Of a stretch of DNA of 46,439 nucleotides, positions 17,184-27,871 are shown in pieces. The position numbers and the translations under genes are program-made. The notes under the pieces are model-generated. The model was not told the origin of the DNA. It saw only the letters and a program-made list of their open reading frames with translations, and searched no databases. Source of the DNA: an uncultured Methylophilaceae bacterium (lineage in GTDB: Bacteria; Pseudomonadota; Gammaproteobacteria; Burkholderiales; Methylophilaceae); the NCBI GenBank assembly GCA_903863255.1, contig CAIPBJ010000037.1, positions 1-46,439 of the forward strand. The letters are read 5' to 3'. How positions within the stretch are numbered: position 1 is the first letter of the stretch; the number at the start of each line of letters is the position of its first letter.

Positions 17184-20100
17184 ATGAATCCATCACGCTT
17201 CTTTATTCTCAGGCCGGTCGCAACATCTTTATTGATGCTTGCCATATTATTATCCGGGTTGCTTGCCTTCCGGATTTTACCCTTATCGGCATTACCTGAA
17301 GTCGATTACCCAACGATTCAAGTCGTTACATTGTATCCAGGTGCCAGTCCGGATGTCATTACCTCTTCTATCACAGCTCCTCTCGAGCGTCAGTTTGGCC
17401 AGATGCCTGGGCTCAACCAGATGTCGTCAACCAGCTCTGGGGGGGCATCTGTAATCACATTGCAATTTACCCTAAAAACAAGCATCGATGTCGCTGAACA
17501 GCAAGTTCAGGCGGCAATCAACAGCGGCGCAAACTTCCTTCCTGGCGATTTACCAATGCCCCCGATATACAGCAAAGTAAATCCAGCGGACGCACCCATA
17601 CTTTCACTTGCCCTCAGTTCAAAATCCTTACCTTTAACTGCGGTCGAGGATATTGCCGACACGCTTCTTTCACAAAAGATATCCCAAGTTTCCGGTGTCG
17701 GATTAGTTAGCATCAGCGGCGGGCAACGTCCTGCCGTTAGGATTCAGGCGAATCCCAAGGCGCTGGCTGCCTATGGTATTGCTTTGGAGGATTTGCATAC
17801 TGCTATCAGCGCTTCAAATTTGACGCAAGCAAAAGGAAGTTTTGACGGACCTTCCAGGGCATCAACCATTGACGCCAATGATCAGATTCAGAAAGCGGAG
17901 GATTACAGGAAACTTATCGTTGCTTATCGAAATGGTGCGCCCGTTAGATTAACCGACGTTGCCAATGTCGTCAGCGATGCCGAGAACATCAGGTTAGCGG
18001 CATGGGCGAACGATCAGCCTGCTGTTATATTGAATGTTCAACGACAACCTGGAGCAAATGTTATAGAAGTTGTTGACCTGGTAAAAAAACTCCTGCCACA
18101 ACTGCAGACATCATTGCCGAATTCAGTAGATTTAAAAATCCTTACAGACAGGACCACCACCATCAGGGCTTCCGTGCATGATGTTCAAATTGAACTCATG
18201 CTATCCGTTGCACTTGTCGTCATGGTCATATTCTTATTCCTGAGAAACATTCCCGCCACAATCATTCCTGGCTTTGCGGTCCCCCTGTCCTTGATTGGCA
18301 CGTTTGGCGTAATGTATCTTGCTGGATTCAGTATCAACAACCTCACGCTGATGGCGTTAACGATTGCAACAGGATTTGTTGTTGATGATGCCGTGGTGAT
18401 GATTGAGAATATTTCGCGCTACATAGAAGCTGGACAAACACCCCTCGAAGCTTCATTAAAAGGCTCTAAACAGATTGGATTCACCATCATTTCCCTAACC
18501 ATTTCCTTGATAGCCGTTCTGATACCGCTGTTGTTCATGGGAGATGTTGTAGGAAGATTGTTCAGGGAATTTGCGATCACGCTCGCTGTGTCGATACTGA
18601 TATCGGCTGTAGTTTCACTTACTCTGACGCCGATGATGTGCGTGAAGCTTCTGCGTCATCAGCCGGAATCGGAAAGAAGCTGGTTCTACAATGCCGCCGG
18701 TGACTTCATCAATCGAATGACGAATTATTATGGCAAGCTACTGAAGATTGTGCTTGATCATCAATGGGTAACGTTGATCATAGCGGCAGGCACAATGGTT
18801 TTAACGGTGTGCCTCTATCTCATGATTCCCAAGGGATTCTTCCCAATACAAGATACTGGAATCATCCAAGGCATATCCGAGGCGCCTCAATCTATTTCTT
18901 TTCAGGCCATGGCTGAAAGACAGCAGGCTCTTTCTGAAATCATCCTCAAAGACCCTGCCGTAGAGAGTCTTTCTTCGATTATCGGGGTCGATGGAACGAA
19001 CACCACGCTTAACAGCGGAAGAATGCTGATCAATTTAAAAGCAAAAAGTGAAAGAGGCGTCGACGCACTTACTGTGATAAAACGCTTGAAGAACAGCCTT
19101 AACCAGGTTTCTGGCATCACACTCTATATGCAACCCGTTCAGGACCTGACGATAGAGGACAGAGTCAGTCGGAATCAGTTCCAGTTTATGATGGAGGATG
19201 CCAATCCAGCGATCTTGTCTGAAGGTGTGGATAGGATACTGCAAGGATTGAAACATTCAAACGCAGTAAAAGATGTCGCTAGCGACTCCCAGGAACAAGG
19301 CTTGCAGGCCTACATAGAAATCGACCGTGACATGGCCAGTAGCCTCGGCATTACCACAGCCGCAATAGACAATGCCCTTTATGATGCCTTTGGCCAGCGT
19401 CTCATCTCCAATATCTTTACACAATCCAACCAGTATCGAGTTGTGCTTGAAGTCGCTCCGGAGTTCCGGTCCGGGATGAAATCATTGGAAGATATCTACG
19501 TCACCTCATATGGCAGCAATGGATCGACTACGGGTCAGGTACCGCTTAGCACAGTTGCCAGGTTCACCCAGAAACAGGCCCCTCTCGTCATCAACCATCT
19601 TGGTCAATTCCCTGCAACCAATATTTCGTTCAATCTTGGAGATGGAGCCTCGTTAAGCGATGCAGTTCAAGCTATTGACGACGCCAAAAAACAAGCAAAT
19701 CTTCCTGCCAGCACCCGCGTCGCCCTTCAAGGGGCAACTTCTGCCTTCAAGGCTTCCTTGTCAAACCAACTTCTGTTGATCCTTGCAGCAATCGTAACGA
19801 TGTATATCGTCCTAGGAGTCCTCTATGAAAGTTACATACACCCAATTACAATCTTGTCCACGCTTCCATCCGCCGGTGTCGGAGCACTTCTTGCACTGAT
19901 GCTATCAGGCAATGATCTGGGCATTGTCGGAATCATCGGTATCATTTTATTGATCGGTATCGTTAAAAAGAATGCCATCATGATGATCGATTTTGCTCTG
20001 GATGCACAAAGACAAAAAGGCATTCCTGCTCGAGAGGCTATCTTCGAGGCCTGTTTATTGAGACTTAGACCGATTCTCATGACAACATTGGCCTCACTGC

Positions 20101-20321
20101 TGGGGGCATTGCCATTGATGTTGGGAACAGGCGTAGGCTCGGAGTTGAGACATCCTCTAGGCCTGACGATGGTTGGCGGACTGATCGTCAGTCAAATACT
20201 GACATTGTTCACCACCCCGGTTATCTATCTGGCATTTGATTCGATTTCGAATCGGATAGGCCTCGGAATTTCTTCCCGTACTCATGGCAAGAATCAAACT
20301 AACGTCCCCTTCCCCCCATGA
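17184..20321 (+). CDS. mdtB: RND multidrug transporter subunit, MdtB-like
   Basis: This 1045-residue RND (AcrB-type) protein has twelve membrane segments and two large periplasmic loops. It opens with [20 protein letters not shown] and has TM4 [13 protein letters not shown] with the Asp-Asp proton-relay pair. The second-half helix carries [14 protein letters not shown] with the relay lysine, and [20 protein letters not shown] is conserved. Proton-driven export of drugs, bile-salt-like compounds or metal chelates is typical for MdtABC. MdtB and MdtC form a B2C heterotrimer in E. coli. It ends in an ATGA overlap with the next transporter gene, fitting equal expression of the two. Confidence 0.9.
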   Translation: MNPSRFFILRPVATSLLMLAILLSGLLAFRILPLSALPEVDYPTIQVVTLYPGASPDVITSSITAPLERQFGQMPGLNQMSSTSSGGASVITLQFTLKTSIDVAEQQVQAAINSGANFLPGDLPMPPIYSKVNPADAPILSLALSSKSLPLTAVEDIADTLLSQKISQVSGVGLVSISGGQRPAVRIQANPKALAAYGIALEDLHTAISASNLTQAKGSFDGPSRASTIDANDQIQKAEDYRKLIVAYRNGAPVRLTDVANVVSDAENIRLAAWANDQPAVILNVQRQPGANVIEVVDLVKKLLPQLQTSLPNSVDLKILTDRTTTIRASVHDVQIELMLSVALVVMVIFLFLRNIPATIIPGFAVPLSLIGTFGVMYLAGFSINNLTLMALTIATGFVVDDAVVMIENISRYIEAGQTPLEASLKGSKQIGFTIISLTISLIAVLIPLLFMGDVVGRLFREFAITLAVSILISAVVSLTLTPMMCVKLLRHQPESERSWFYNAAGDFINRMTNYYGKLLKIVLDHQWVTLIIAAGTMVLTVCLYLMIPKGFFPIQDTGIIQGISEAPQSISFQAMAERQQALSEIILKDPAVESLSSIIGVDGTNTTLNSGRMLINLKAKSERGVDALTVIKRLKNSLNQVSGITLYMQPVQDLTIEDRVSRNQFQFMMEDANPAILSEGVDRILQGLKHSNAVKDVASDSQEQGLQAYIEIDRDMASSLGITTAAIDNALYDAFGQRLISNIFTQSNQYRVVLEVAPEFRSGMKSLEDIYVTSYGSNGSTTGQVPLSTVARFTQKQAPLVINHLGQFPATNISFNLGDGASLSDAVQAIDDAKKQANLPASTRVALQGATSAFKASLSNQLLLILAAIVTMYIVLGVLYESYIHPITILSTLPSAGVGALLALMLSGNDLGIVGIIGIILLIGIVKKNAIMMIDFALDAQRQKGIPAREAIFEACLLRLRPILMTTLASLLGALPLMLGTGVGSELRHPLGLTMVGGLIVSQILTLFTTPVIYLAFDSISNRIGLGISSRTHGKNQTNVPFPP

Positions 20322-23300
20322 ATTTTATAGCTACTTTCATTAGTCGCCCAGTTGGGACAAGCCTTTTAACGATCGCCATTACCCTTGCAGGACTGCTCGC
20401 ATTTAATCTCTTACCCATTTCAGCCCTGCCCCAAGTGGACTTCCCTACGATAGCAGTAGAGGCAAACTTACCCGGGGCAAGCCCAGAAACAATGGCTACA
20501 GCAGTTGCAACACCGCTAGAAAGGTCACTTGGAAGAATTGCAGGCGTCAACGAAATGACGTCCTCAAGTTCACTTGGTTCCACTCGAATCACGTTGCAGT
20601 TTGATCTTGACAGGAATATCAATGGCGCGGCAAGGGATGTTCAGGCAGCGATTAATGCTGCAAGGACATTGCTGCCAACAGGATTACCTACCAATCCGAC
20701 ATACCATAAGGTAAACCCTGCCGATGCGCCAATCCTTATATTAGCCTTGACTTCAGATACGGTAACTCAGGGGCAGCTCTACGACGCAGCTTCAACGGTT
20801 ATTTCACAAAAACTTTCTCAGATTCGCGGTGTGGGTCAGGTCAGCGTGGGCGGAAGTTCGCTACCTGCTGTTCGTGTTGAACTGAATCCAGATGCGATCA
20901 ACAAATACGGTATTGCATTTTCCACAGTTAGCAGTGCAATCGCTTCAACGAATGGCAACCGACCAAAAGGAGTCGTTGAAACGCATGATAAGCAATGGCA
21001 AATCTATGCAAATGACCAGGCACATACTGCTGAAGAATATATGCCTATCATCATTTCGTACTTTCATGGATCGCCCGTAAGACTTAAAGACGTCGCTCAA
21101 GTCGTAGATTCGATCCAGGATGTAAGGAATCTAGGATTAGCCAATGGGAAGCCTGCTGTTCTGATCCAGATCCGTCGACTGCCAGGGGCGAACATCATCG
21201 AGACTGTCGACAACATACAATCTGAACTGCCTCAGCTTCGTGCTTCAATATCGGCTGCGATCGATATGTCTATCGTCAGTGACAGAACACCGACTATACG
21301 AGCTTCTGTTCGCGATGTTGAGAAAACAATGGCCATTTCCATTGGTTTGGTGATCATGGTGGTCTTTGTATTCTTAAGAGATTCAAGAGCTGCTTTGATA
21401 CCCAGTGTTGCGGTACCGGCATCCTTGATTGCAACGTTTGGCATCATGTACCTTTGCGGCTACAGCCTGGATAATTTATCGTTAATGGCCTTAACTGTTG
21501 CAACTGGCTTTGTAGTGGACGATGCCATCGTTGTGCTGGAAAACGTCTCGAGGCATATCGACAATGGCATACCCCCGTTCGAGGCTGCCATCAAAGGATC
21601 ACGAGAGGTCGCCTTTACGGTTATATCCATGAGCATCTCATTGATCGCAGTTTTCGTTCCTATTCTCTTTATGGGGGGGATCGTTGGACGGCTATTGAGA
21701 GAATTTGCTGTCACGTTGTCGGTTGCCGTATTAGTTTCACTCGTGATATCCCTCACCACGACTCCAATGATGTGCTCAAAGTTATTAAAACCTTCGAATA
21801 CTAACGATCTTGGTTATCTCTCGAAGCTCAGTAAACACTTCTTTGATAGTATTCAGAGATTCTACAAGAATTCCCTTGATGTTGTTCTGCGTCACAGTTT
21901 TATAACCATACTCGTCTTGATGATCACAATATGCCTGAATTTTTATTTATACACTGTCGTTCCTAAAGGATTCTTTCCGCAGCAAGATACCGGCAGGATC
22001 TCCGGTTCAATTCAGGCTGACCAAAGTATTTCCTTTCAGGCTATGCAGCAAAAGCTCTCAGACTTCATCGCCATTGTAAAACGGGATCCTGCTGTGGCGA
22101 ATGTCGTGGGATTCATCGGTGGTGGCCAGCGTAATACGGGGTTCATGTTCATTTCACTCAAACCCCAAAAGGAAAGAAAGATAACGGCAAATCTAGTGAT
22201 TGACAGACTACGACCCAAACTGGCTAAAGAACCGGGTGCAAGCCTGATATTGCAACCTGATCAGGATATCCGCATGGGTGGAAGGCAAGGGAATGCACAA
22301 TATCAATATACGATACAAGGTGATAATCTCAAGGAGTTGCAGGATTGGGAGCCTCGCATTCGCGAAGCACTCACTAAATTACCGTCACTTACGGATGTAA
22401 ACGGAGACAAACAGGATAAAGGAAGCCAAACTCGAATCGTAATAGACAGGGATACAGCCGCAAAACTGGGCGTAAGCATGAAATCGATCGATGCCACTCT
22501 GAATGCCAGTTTCGGACAAAGGCAGGTTTCCACGATCTATGCGCCGCTGAACCAATATTACGTCATTATGGAAGTCGCTCCTAAGTATTGGCAGAATCCG
22601 GAATCATTGAAGAACGTTTATGTGGTAAGTTCGAATGGAACAGAAGTTCCCCTATTGGCATTTAGCCATATCGAGGCTTCAAACGGGCCATTAGGCGTAA
22701 ACCATCAAGGGCAGTTTGCTGCAAATACCATCTCGTTCAATTTGAAGAAAGGCACATCCCTTTCCCAAGCCACGAAAGAGATCAACAGTGCCTTTTCCGC
22801 CATAGGCGTTCCAAGTTCAATACGGGGGAGTTTCCAAGGCACGGCCAAGGTCTTCCAAACCTCGCTGGAAAGTCAGCCTTGGCTTATTCTGGCTGCTTTG
22901 CTAACGGTTTATATCGTATTGGGAATATTATATGAAAGTTACATCCATCCTTTGACTATCCTTTCCACCCTCCCCTCAGCTGGAGTAGGTGCCCTTTTGG
23001 CACTTCATGCTTTCGATATGGAGTTTAATATCATGGCAATGATAGGCGTCATTCTTCTTATCGGGATTGTCAAAAAGAATGCCATCATGATGATCGATTT
23101 TGCTATCGAGGCTGAACGCACCAGGGGAATAAGTTCGTTTGATGCCATATATGAAGCATGCCAGCTTCGTCTCAGGCCTATCCTCATGACGACCCTGGCA
23201 GCGCTACTTGGTGCCCTTCCGCTTGCACTTGGAACAGGAGAAGGGTATGAACTTCGGCAACCGCTTGGTGTATCGATAGTAGGAGGTCTGATATTCAGCC

Positions 23301-23413
23301 AGATCCTGACTTTATATACCACCCCGGTTGTCTATCTTTATCTTGACCGGTTCAGCATTTGGTGGAAACAACATTTCTCAATCCAAGTTAAATATGAAAA
23401 TATAGCGGTATGA
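20318..23413 (+). CDS. mdtC: RND multidrug transporter subunit, MdtC-like
   Basis: This 1031-residue paralogue of the preceding transporter shares motifs throughout: [20 protein letters not shown] at the N-terminus, [17 protein letters not shown] in TM4, [20 protein letters not shown] near residue 930 and [20 protein letters not shown]. Both Asp residues and the Lys of the proton relay are present, so it should be active, unlike some heteromeric partners. It overlaps the MdtB gene by four bases and is followed after 19 bases by the outer-membrane factor. The two transporter genes look like an old duplication, because they are diverged along their whole length. Confidence 0.9.
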   Translation: MNFIATFISRPVGTSLLTIAITLAGLLAFNLLPISALPQVDFPTIAVEANLPGASPETMATAVATPLERSLGRIAGVNEMTSSSSLGSTRITLQFDLDRNINGAARDVQAAINAARTLLPTGLPTNPTYHKVNPADAPILILALTSDTVTQGQLYDAASTVISQKLSQIRGVGQVSVGGSSLPAVRVELNPDAINKYGIAFSTVSSAIASTNGNRPKGVVETHDKQWQIYANDQAHTAEEYMPIIISYFHGSPVRLKDVAQVVDSIQDVRNLGLANGKPAVLIQIRRLPGANIIETVDNIQSELPQLRASISAAIDMSIVSDRTPTIRASVRDVEKTMAISIGLVIMVVFVFLRDSRAALIPSVAVPASLIATFGIMYLCGYSLDNLSLMALTVATGFVVDDAIVVLENVSRHIDNGIPPFEAAIKGSREVAFTVISMSISLIAVFVPILFMGGIVGRLLREFAVTLSVAVLVSLVISLTTTPMMCSKLLKPSNTNDLGYLSKLSKHFFDSIQRFYKNSLDVVLRHSFITILVLMITICLNFYLYTVVPKGFFPQQDTGRISGSIQADQSISFQAMQQKLSDFIAIVKRDPAVANVVGFIGGGQRNTGFMFISLKPQKERKITANLVIDRLRPKLAKEPGASLILQPDQDIRMGGRQGNAQYQYTIQGDNLKELQDWEPRIREALTKLPSLTDVNGDKQDKGSQTRIVIDRDTAAKLGVSMKSIDATLNASFGQRQVSTIYAPLNQYYVIMEVAPKYWQNPESLKNVYVVSSNGTEVPLLAFSHIEASNGPLGVNHQGQFAANTISFNLKKGTSLSQATKEINSAFSAIGVPSSIRGSFQGTAKVFQTSLESQPWLILAALLTVYIVLGILYESYIHPLTILSTLPSAGVGALLALHAFDMEFNIMAMIGVILLIGIVKKNAIMMIDFAIEAERTRGISSFDAIYEACQLRLRPILMTTLAALLGALPLALGTGEGYELRQPLGVSIVGGLIFSQILTLYTTPVVYLYLDRFSIWWKQHFSIQVKYENIAV

Positions 23414-23432
23414 ATCAGCAAGGAGCAGGAAA

Positions 23433-24872
23433 ATGAATAGCATTAAACGGAATATCTTGATCATCTCTGTGTGCGGACTGTTTGCATCGTGTACGGTGGG
23501 ACCAAATTACGTAAAACCGACCGTATCCGCGCCAAACGCATTCAAAGAGCAAAGTGGCTGGACTGAGGCCAAGCCTCAAGATGAGATTCCTCGAGGGAAA
23601 TGGTGGGAATTGTTCGGTGATGCTTATCTAAATAACCTGGCTGAGCAAGTGGAGGTGTCTAACCAGAACATCAAATCTGTTGAAGCCCAATATCGTCAAG
23701 CCAGGGCATTGGTTCAGGAAGCACAGGCAGCGTATTACCCTACTGTTACAGGCGGTGTGTCTGCTACGAGATCGAAACCCGCGAGCAACACAGGCAATAC
23801 GATAAACTATAGCCCAAACATCAATACTGCCTATCGTATGAGCCTTGGAGCCAGTTGGGAAACAGACATATGGGGCAAGATCAAGCGGACTGTCGAGGCA
23901 GGCAATGCCGGTTTACAGGCTAGTTCAGCGGATATCGAAGCTGCGAAGTTAAGTGCACAAGCCGAAGTTGTTCAGGACTACTTTCTTATCCGTGCTGCCG
24001 ATGCCAGGAAATCATTATATGATAATAGTGTAAAAGCCTATGAGAAATCACTCGAATTAACTAAAAACCAGTACAAAGCAGGTATTGCGGCGCGTGCGGA
24101 TGTCGTTACGGCTGAAACCCAGCTTGAGACCGTACGTGCACAGGCTGTCGATGTCGGCATTCAACGAGCTCAGCTTGAACATGCGATTGCCATGCTGATT
24201 GGAAAGGCACCGGCTGAATTCACAATTGAACCCGCGGCAAGCGGCTTTACAGTTTTACCTCCAGCCATACCCATAGGGGTTCCATCCCAATTACTTGAAC
24301 GCAGACCTGACATTGCAGCTGCGGAAAGAAGGGCTGCGCAGGCCAATGCACAAATCGGTGTCGTCGAATCGGCCTATTATCCGGACTTGACGCTTTCCGC
24401 GACCTTAGGCTTCCAAAGTACCAGTTTTTCGAGATGGCTGACCTATCCGTCAAGATTCTGGACCTTAGGACCTGCTTTAGCAGAAACGATCTTTGATGGC
24501 GGACTAAGAAAGGGTCAAACCGCACAGGCGATAGCTGTTTACGATGAAAAGGTAGCGGATTACAGACAAACCGTATTAACTGCATTTCAGGAAGTCGAAG
24601 ACAACCTGGTGGCATTAAAAATTCTAGAACAGGAAGCACAACTGCAGGACGCAGCCGTCAATTCGGCAAGAGAGTCCGTCGCACTGACAACGAACCAGTA
24701 TAAAGCAGGAACAGTCAATTATCTAAACGTAGTCAATGTAGAGACGATCGCTCTAAATAATGAAAGAACAGCCCTTGATATTCACAGCAGCCGCCTAATC
24801 GCAGCAGTCACCCTAATAAAAGCATTAGGAGGCGGATGGTCACTGAATGACAACGCCAGCAACCCGCCCTAA
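23433..24872 (+). CDS. NodT-family outer-membrane efflux lipoprotein (TolC-like channel)
   Basis: This 479-residue protein is preceded by AAGGAG. The signal peptide ends in a lipobox with the lipidated cysteine in LFASCTVGPNYVKP, characteristic of NodT/OprM-type factors. Two TolC-like repeats follow, each with the long helical hairpins of the periplasmic tunnel, such as QVEVSNQNIKSVEAQYRQA and GVPSQLLERRPDIAAAERR. It forms the exit duct for the MdtABC-like transporter encoded just upstream. Having its own factor means the pump does not depend on a remote tolC. Convergent with the glycine-zipper gene, 25 bases away, with no obvious terminator between. Confidence 0.92.
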   Translation: MNSIKRNILIISVCGLFASCTVGPNYVKPTVSAPNAFKEQSGWTEAKPQDEIPRGKWWELFGDAYLNNLAEQVEVSNQNIKSVEAQYRQARALVQEAQAAYYPTVTGGVSATRSKPASNTGNTINYSPNINTAYRMSLGASWETDIWGKIKRTVEAGNAGLQASSADIEAAKLSAQAEVVQDYFLIRAADARKSLYDNSVKAYEKSLELTKNQYKAGIAARADVVTAETQLETVRAQAVDVGIQRAQLEHAIAMLIGKAPAEFTIEPAASGFTVLPPAIPIGVPSQLLERRPDIAAAERRAAQANAQIGVVESAYYPDLTLSATLGFQSTSFSRWLTYPSRFWTLGPALAETIFDGGLRKGQTAQAIAVYDEKVADYRQTVLTAFQEVEDNLVALKILEQEAQLQDAAVNSARESVALTTNQYKAGTVNYLNVVNVETIALNNERTALDIHSSRLIAAVTLIKALGGGWSLNDNASNPP

Positions 24873-24897
24873 AACATCAAAATTTATATACACACCC

Positions 24898-25473
24898 TTA
24901 TTGAGTAGGTGGAGGTGGAGGGGGCAAATATCCTTCGGGGGGATGATTTGAGTAGCCCGGCGGCGGAGGCGGTGGCACATAGCGGTTGATCGTTGGTGTA
25001 ACTTGTATTGACCTGCCCGATGGAACAAAATTTCCTGAAACAGGAACACGATGTCCCTTTGAGTACATGCACTGGATGTAGGCATTATCATAACGCTGTT
25101 GGGCGTTGTATGCTGTAACTTCCGAGGCACTTACTCCGGCCACACTGCCAAAGGCCAACCCTGTCGCTGCGCCAACGCCTGCTCCATTCCGGCCACCTGC
25201 TGCTGCACCAATCAATGCTCCTATGGCGGTACCCACGGCGGCACTTTCTACGAAACTCTCATTCGCTGCATCGTTAGCTGTCTTTCCGCCGATCTGATCG
25301 TGCGCGTAATAACGACAGGCACTGTCATCGGCCCTAAATTGATCAAAATCCTTGCCTGTGCCTGGCATCGCCATCTGGCTAGGGCCATTTGGCATGGATG
25401 CACATCCAGCCAATAAAAGCAGCAAACTATAACTAATGTATTTAACGTTTTTCATGATTATACCCATGTTCAT
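24898..25473 (-). CDS. glycine-zipper lipoprotein with proline-rich tail
   Basis: This 191-residue protein starts at ATG 25473 in the ATGA overlap with the upstream gene (an internal ATG at 25455 also fits). The lipobox LLLLLAGC gives a lipidated cysteine. Residues 70-120 are a glycine zipper (GTAIGALIGAAAGG, VGAATGLAFGSVAG) as in SlyB/RcnB-type envelope proteins that sit in or cross membranes as packed helices. The C-terminus is proline-rich, with PPPPPPG and PPPPPPTQ. It is likely an outer-membrane or periplasmic-face lipoprotein. The function is unknown; a role in envelope stress is a common guess for glycine-zipper proteins. Confidence 0.78.
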   Translation of the reverse strand: MNMGIIMKNVKYISYSLLLLLAGCASMPNGPSQMAMPGTGKDFDQFRADDSACRYYAHDQIGGKTANDAANESFVESAAVGTAIGALIGAAAGGRNGAGVGAATGLAFGSVAGVSASEVTAYNAQQRYDNAYIQCMYSKGHRVPVSGNFVPSGRSIQVTPTINRYVPPPPPPGYSNHPPEGYLPPPPPPTQ

Positions 25474-25838
25474 TTAGGTGGTACCGGGTCAACTTTCTGC
25501 CACCCTCCAGGGCAATCTTTAATGTAAGGGTAATAACCTTCAGGATTATCACAGTGATACCAAAAGTTATCCTGAGCAGGCTGCTGCTGGGATTGCTGAG
25601 ATTGCTGATTTCCCTGTTCGATATATACCGGAGGTGGCGCTTGCCTGATTACCACAGGCGGATAGGTATAGTATGGGCCAGGATATGCATAATAGGGATA
25701 GGGATAATAAGGATATGGGTAATACGGTGCACCAAAATAGAGCCCTACCCCAACACGAGCACCATGCGCCATAGCAAAACTGCTCGTTACCAAGCCAGCA
25801 ACTAAAAGCGAGACTTTAAAACATTTTGCAAGATTCAT
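25470..25838 (-). CDS. exported Tyr/Pro-rich small protein with PYYPYP repeats
   Basis: This 122-residue protein has a signal peptide (VSLLVAGLVTSSFAMAHG). A low-complexity block PYYPYPYYPYPYYAYP at about residues 40-55 follows, then a Gln-rich linker and a C-terminal segment with two cysteines in CDNPEGYYPYIKDC. GAGGA precedes the ATG at 25838. The stop overlaps the lipoprotein start by four bases, so the two are co-expressed. The CxxPxGYYPxxxxC ending recurs in small exported proteins of betaproteobacteria, where it may form a disulfide loop. I recognise no function; an envelope or surface role is likely. Confidence 0.75.
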   Translation of the reverse strand: MNLAKCFKVSLLVAGLVTSSFAMAHGARVGVGLYFGAPYYPYPYYPYPYYAYPGPYYTYPPVVIRQAPPPVYIEQGNQQSQQSQQQPAQDNFWYHCDNPEGYYPYIKDCPGGWQKVDPVPPK

Positions 25839-26235
25839 ATCGGATCCTCACATACAATCTATTTGCTTACCAATTAGGACTCATTTTTAACCTTAAAAGT
25901 TTTCTATATCAATACTTGTTTTGTAACAGTTTGTATCCCTGACCTCTGTTTATTATGGGTGTTATGGATGTACAATATTTCAATTTCAATTCGAGATTCG
26001 ACCACCCTTATTTCAAATAGACTAATCAAATAAAAAAATTTATTCGATTGCTTAAAACCAATATATCCATTCAATATCATCATGTTAAAAGAAATAACCC
26101 TTTTTCATGGTGGCGAACCTGTCAACCTGAAGCATTCAAATTGAGTTACTTTACCCAGGAGGCCGGCTTTTATGATCACACTAAAACTGAAAGTTACTGG
26201 TTACTCTTAAAACAATTACTATCACGAGGAGCATC
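25839..26235. other. intergenic region between divergent exported-protein genes
   Basis: This 397-base gap separates the Tyr/Pro-rich and DUF2502-like genes, which diverge, so it must contain promoters for both; it is AT-rich around 25990-26050. A 63-codon TTG-started frame at 26048-26239 is open but has no supporting codon or protein signal. GAGGAG at 26227-26232 is the ribosome site for the next gene. I see no convincing repeat or terminator. Confidence 0.5.
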
Positions 26236-26724
26236 ATGAAAAAATTATTAATCGCTTTAGCTCTATCATCTTTACCGATATTCGCTCATGCCGATGTATC
26301 CATCGGTATTAGAATCGCACCTGGAGTCGTCGTGCATATCGGTGATCGAGACCCACATGGTCGTTACTGGGATGGTGGCGTTTGGCGCGATCCGGACTGG
26401 TGGGAAGAAAATGGTCGAGGCTTCATCATTCATTTTGGTGATTACGACGACCGTGGTTACCGTTGGGACGGTGAGCGATGGAGAGATCGACGCTGGTGGG
26501 AGCAAAACGAGGCTAGAGCCCGCGCTGCGGAACACGAAAGAGAATTCGAACATGAAAGGCACTACGGCCACAATTACTACAGCGATGAAGGTCGTCGCGG
26601 AGAATACAGAGAAGACGAACACAGGGATGATGATCATGGAGACAGGGGTTGGGGACATTCAGACCATGATCATGGGGACAGAGGACAAGATCGCGGACAT
26701 TCCGATCATGACCACAGAGACTAA
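26236..26724 (+). CDS. DUF2502 (YpeC)-like exported protein with two repeats and a His/Asp tail
   Basis: This 162-residue protein has a signal peptide (LLIALALSSLPIFAHA). The module IGDRD-x4-YWDGGxWRD-x2-WW, which resembles E. coli YpeC, appears twice: IGDRDPHGRYWDGG (about 36-49) and a weaker FGDYDDRGYRWDG (about 70-82). From residue 95 the chain is charged and becomes His/Asp/Arg-rich, with HSDHDHGDRG and GHSDHDHRD, a composition able to bind divalent metals. It is exported, with no known enzyme activity. Duplication of the module inside one protein is unusual for the family as I know it. Function unknown. Confidence 0.75.
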   Translation: MKKLLIALALSSLPIFAHADVSIGIRIAPGVVVHIGDRDPHGRYWDGGVWRDPDWWEENGRGFIIHFGDYDDRGYRWDGERWRDRRWWEQNEARARAAEHEREFEHERHYGHNYYSDEGRRGEYREDEHRDDDHGDRGWGHSDHDHGDRGQDRGHSDHDHRD

Positions 26725-26877
26725 ACAAACTTAGGCAAACTCAATCTGTTCAGATCAAGTTAACAAACTCAATCTGCTCGATTTGATGAAATCTTTTTCT
26801 AATTGAACTTGATTTTGATTCAGTTTGTCCCAATATAGTTGTCACGCCAGTTATGGCTTTTTGAAAGGATTCGACTG

Positions 26878-27669
26878 ATGTCATTTAAATTGATGCTGGG
26901 AAGTGTATTCTTTGCAAGTGTGCTTTCGTTCTCAGGGATGATACATGCATCCGAAGATGCCTCGATGCATGAGGTTTACCTTGCTGCAGAGGCTGGAAAG
27001 TTTGGTGAAGCTCAAGCAATGATGGACAAGGTTCTGCGTGATCATCCAAACAGCGCAAAAGCCCATTACGTTGAAGCGGAACTGTTGGCCAAACAGGGGC
27101 AGCTTTCGGGTGCCTCGTCTGAACTCAGCACCGCTGAAAAACTGGATCCAGGCTTGCCTTTTGTCAAACCCCAGACGCTCCAGAACCTGAAAGCTCAGAT
27201 CGGTTCCTCATCCATACCGGTTAACGCCCATTCATCGGGTTCCAACGGTATTCCATGGGGAATGGTATTTCTAATTGGTGGCTTGATACTCTTTATAATC
27301 GTTGTGGCTCGATTAATGAGTCAGCGTAACCCAACCGTAATTAGTTCAAACTATCCAGGTAATAGCCCCTATGGTGGCGGGTACAGTGGATACGGTGGCG
27401 GTCCAATTATCGGTCAACCCGGGGGTGGACTTGGTTCAGGTATTCTTGGCGGACTTGCGACCGGTGCGGCAGTGGGTGCCGGTATGGTTGCTGGTGAAGA
27501 ATTGATGCATCATTTCACTGACGGAGATCGGGGCAATTCCGGATTCATCAATGAGGCACAAGCTGGAAATAGCTGGGATAACCAGAACGATATGGGCGGG
27601 TCTGACTTTGGTATCGCTGATAGCTCCTCTTGGGACGACAATTCAGTTGGCGGTGATGACTGGACCTGA
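26878..27669 (+). CDS. membrane-anchored TPR protein with glycine-rich C-terminal region
   Basis: ATG 26878 is preferred over a GTG at 26839 because AAAGGA lies before it and a signal peptide begins there. The protein has 263 residues: a signal peptide (MLGSVFFASVLSFSGMIHA), a small helical TPR-like domain with two units (MMDKVLRDHPNSAKAHYVEA, ELSTAEKLDPG), a linker and a membrane helix (GMVFLIGGLILFIIVVARLM). A Gly/Tyr-rich stretch (NSPYGGGYSGYGGG), a glycine-zipper segment (ILGGLATGAAVGAGMVAG) and an acidic Trp-containing tail complete it. The TPR part should face the periplasm and the Gly-rich tail the cytoplasm. It may be a scaffold in the envelope. No enzymatic motif is seen, and it is followed by a clear terminator. 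Confidence 0.8.
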   Translation: MSFKLMLGSVFFASVLSFSGMIHASEDASMHEVYLAAEAGKFGEAQAMMDKVLRDHPNSAKAHYVEAELLAKQGQLSGASSELSTAEKLDPGLPFVKPQTLQNLKAQIGSSSIPVNAHSSGSNGIPWGMVFLIGGLILFIIVVARLMSQRNPTVISSNYPGNSPYGGGYSGYGGGPIIGQPGGGLGSGILGGLATGAAVGAGMVAGEELMHHFTDGDRGNSGFINEAQAGNSWDNQNDMGGSDFGIADSSSWDDNSVGGDDWT

Positions 27670-27733
27670 GCTTAAACGAATTCTATCGATTTGATTCATT
27701 AGGATTGATGGATTCAGGCAGCAACCTAAACGG

Positions 27734-27760
27734 AGCCAGGCCATTTGCCTGGCTTTTTTT
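27734..27760 (+). terminator. rho-independent terminator
   Basis: A perfect 8-bp stem AGCCAGGC (27734-27741) and GCCTGGCT (27747-27754) with a 5-base loop is followed by a run of six more T residues. It ends the TPR-membrane protein transcript 65 bases past its stop. Confidence 0.9.
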
Positions 27761-27871
27761 ATCAACTTTCATATCCCTAGCTTCTTTACATCTCGACCTA
27801 TATTAATGTTTAGGTCTTTTTTTCTAAAGATATGATAGAGTCAATTTTAATTAAACTTTACAGAATCCATC

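Noticed and set aside
24247-24639. 130-codon minus-strand ORF inside the NodT-like gene
   Set aside because: It lies entirely antisense to an outer-membrane-factor gene with clear motifs.
26048-26239. 63-codon ORF before the DUF2502-like gene
   Set aside because: TTG start, no recognisable protein features and a composition that fits noncoding sequence; it overlaps the ribosome site of the real gene.
26272-26734. Long antisense and frame-shifted ORFs over the DUF2502-like gene
   Set aside because: They are by-products of repeated Asp/Arg/His codons; the reading frame with a signal peptide and the YpeC-like module is the real one.
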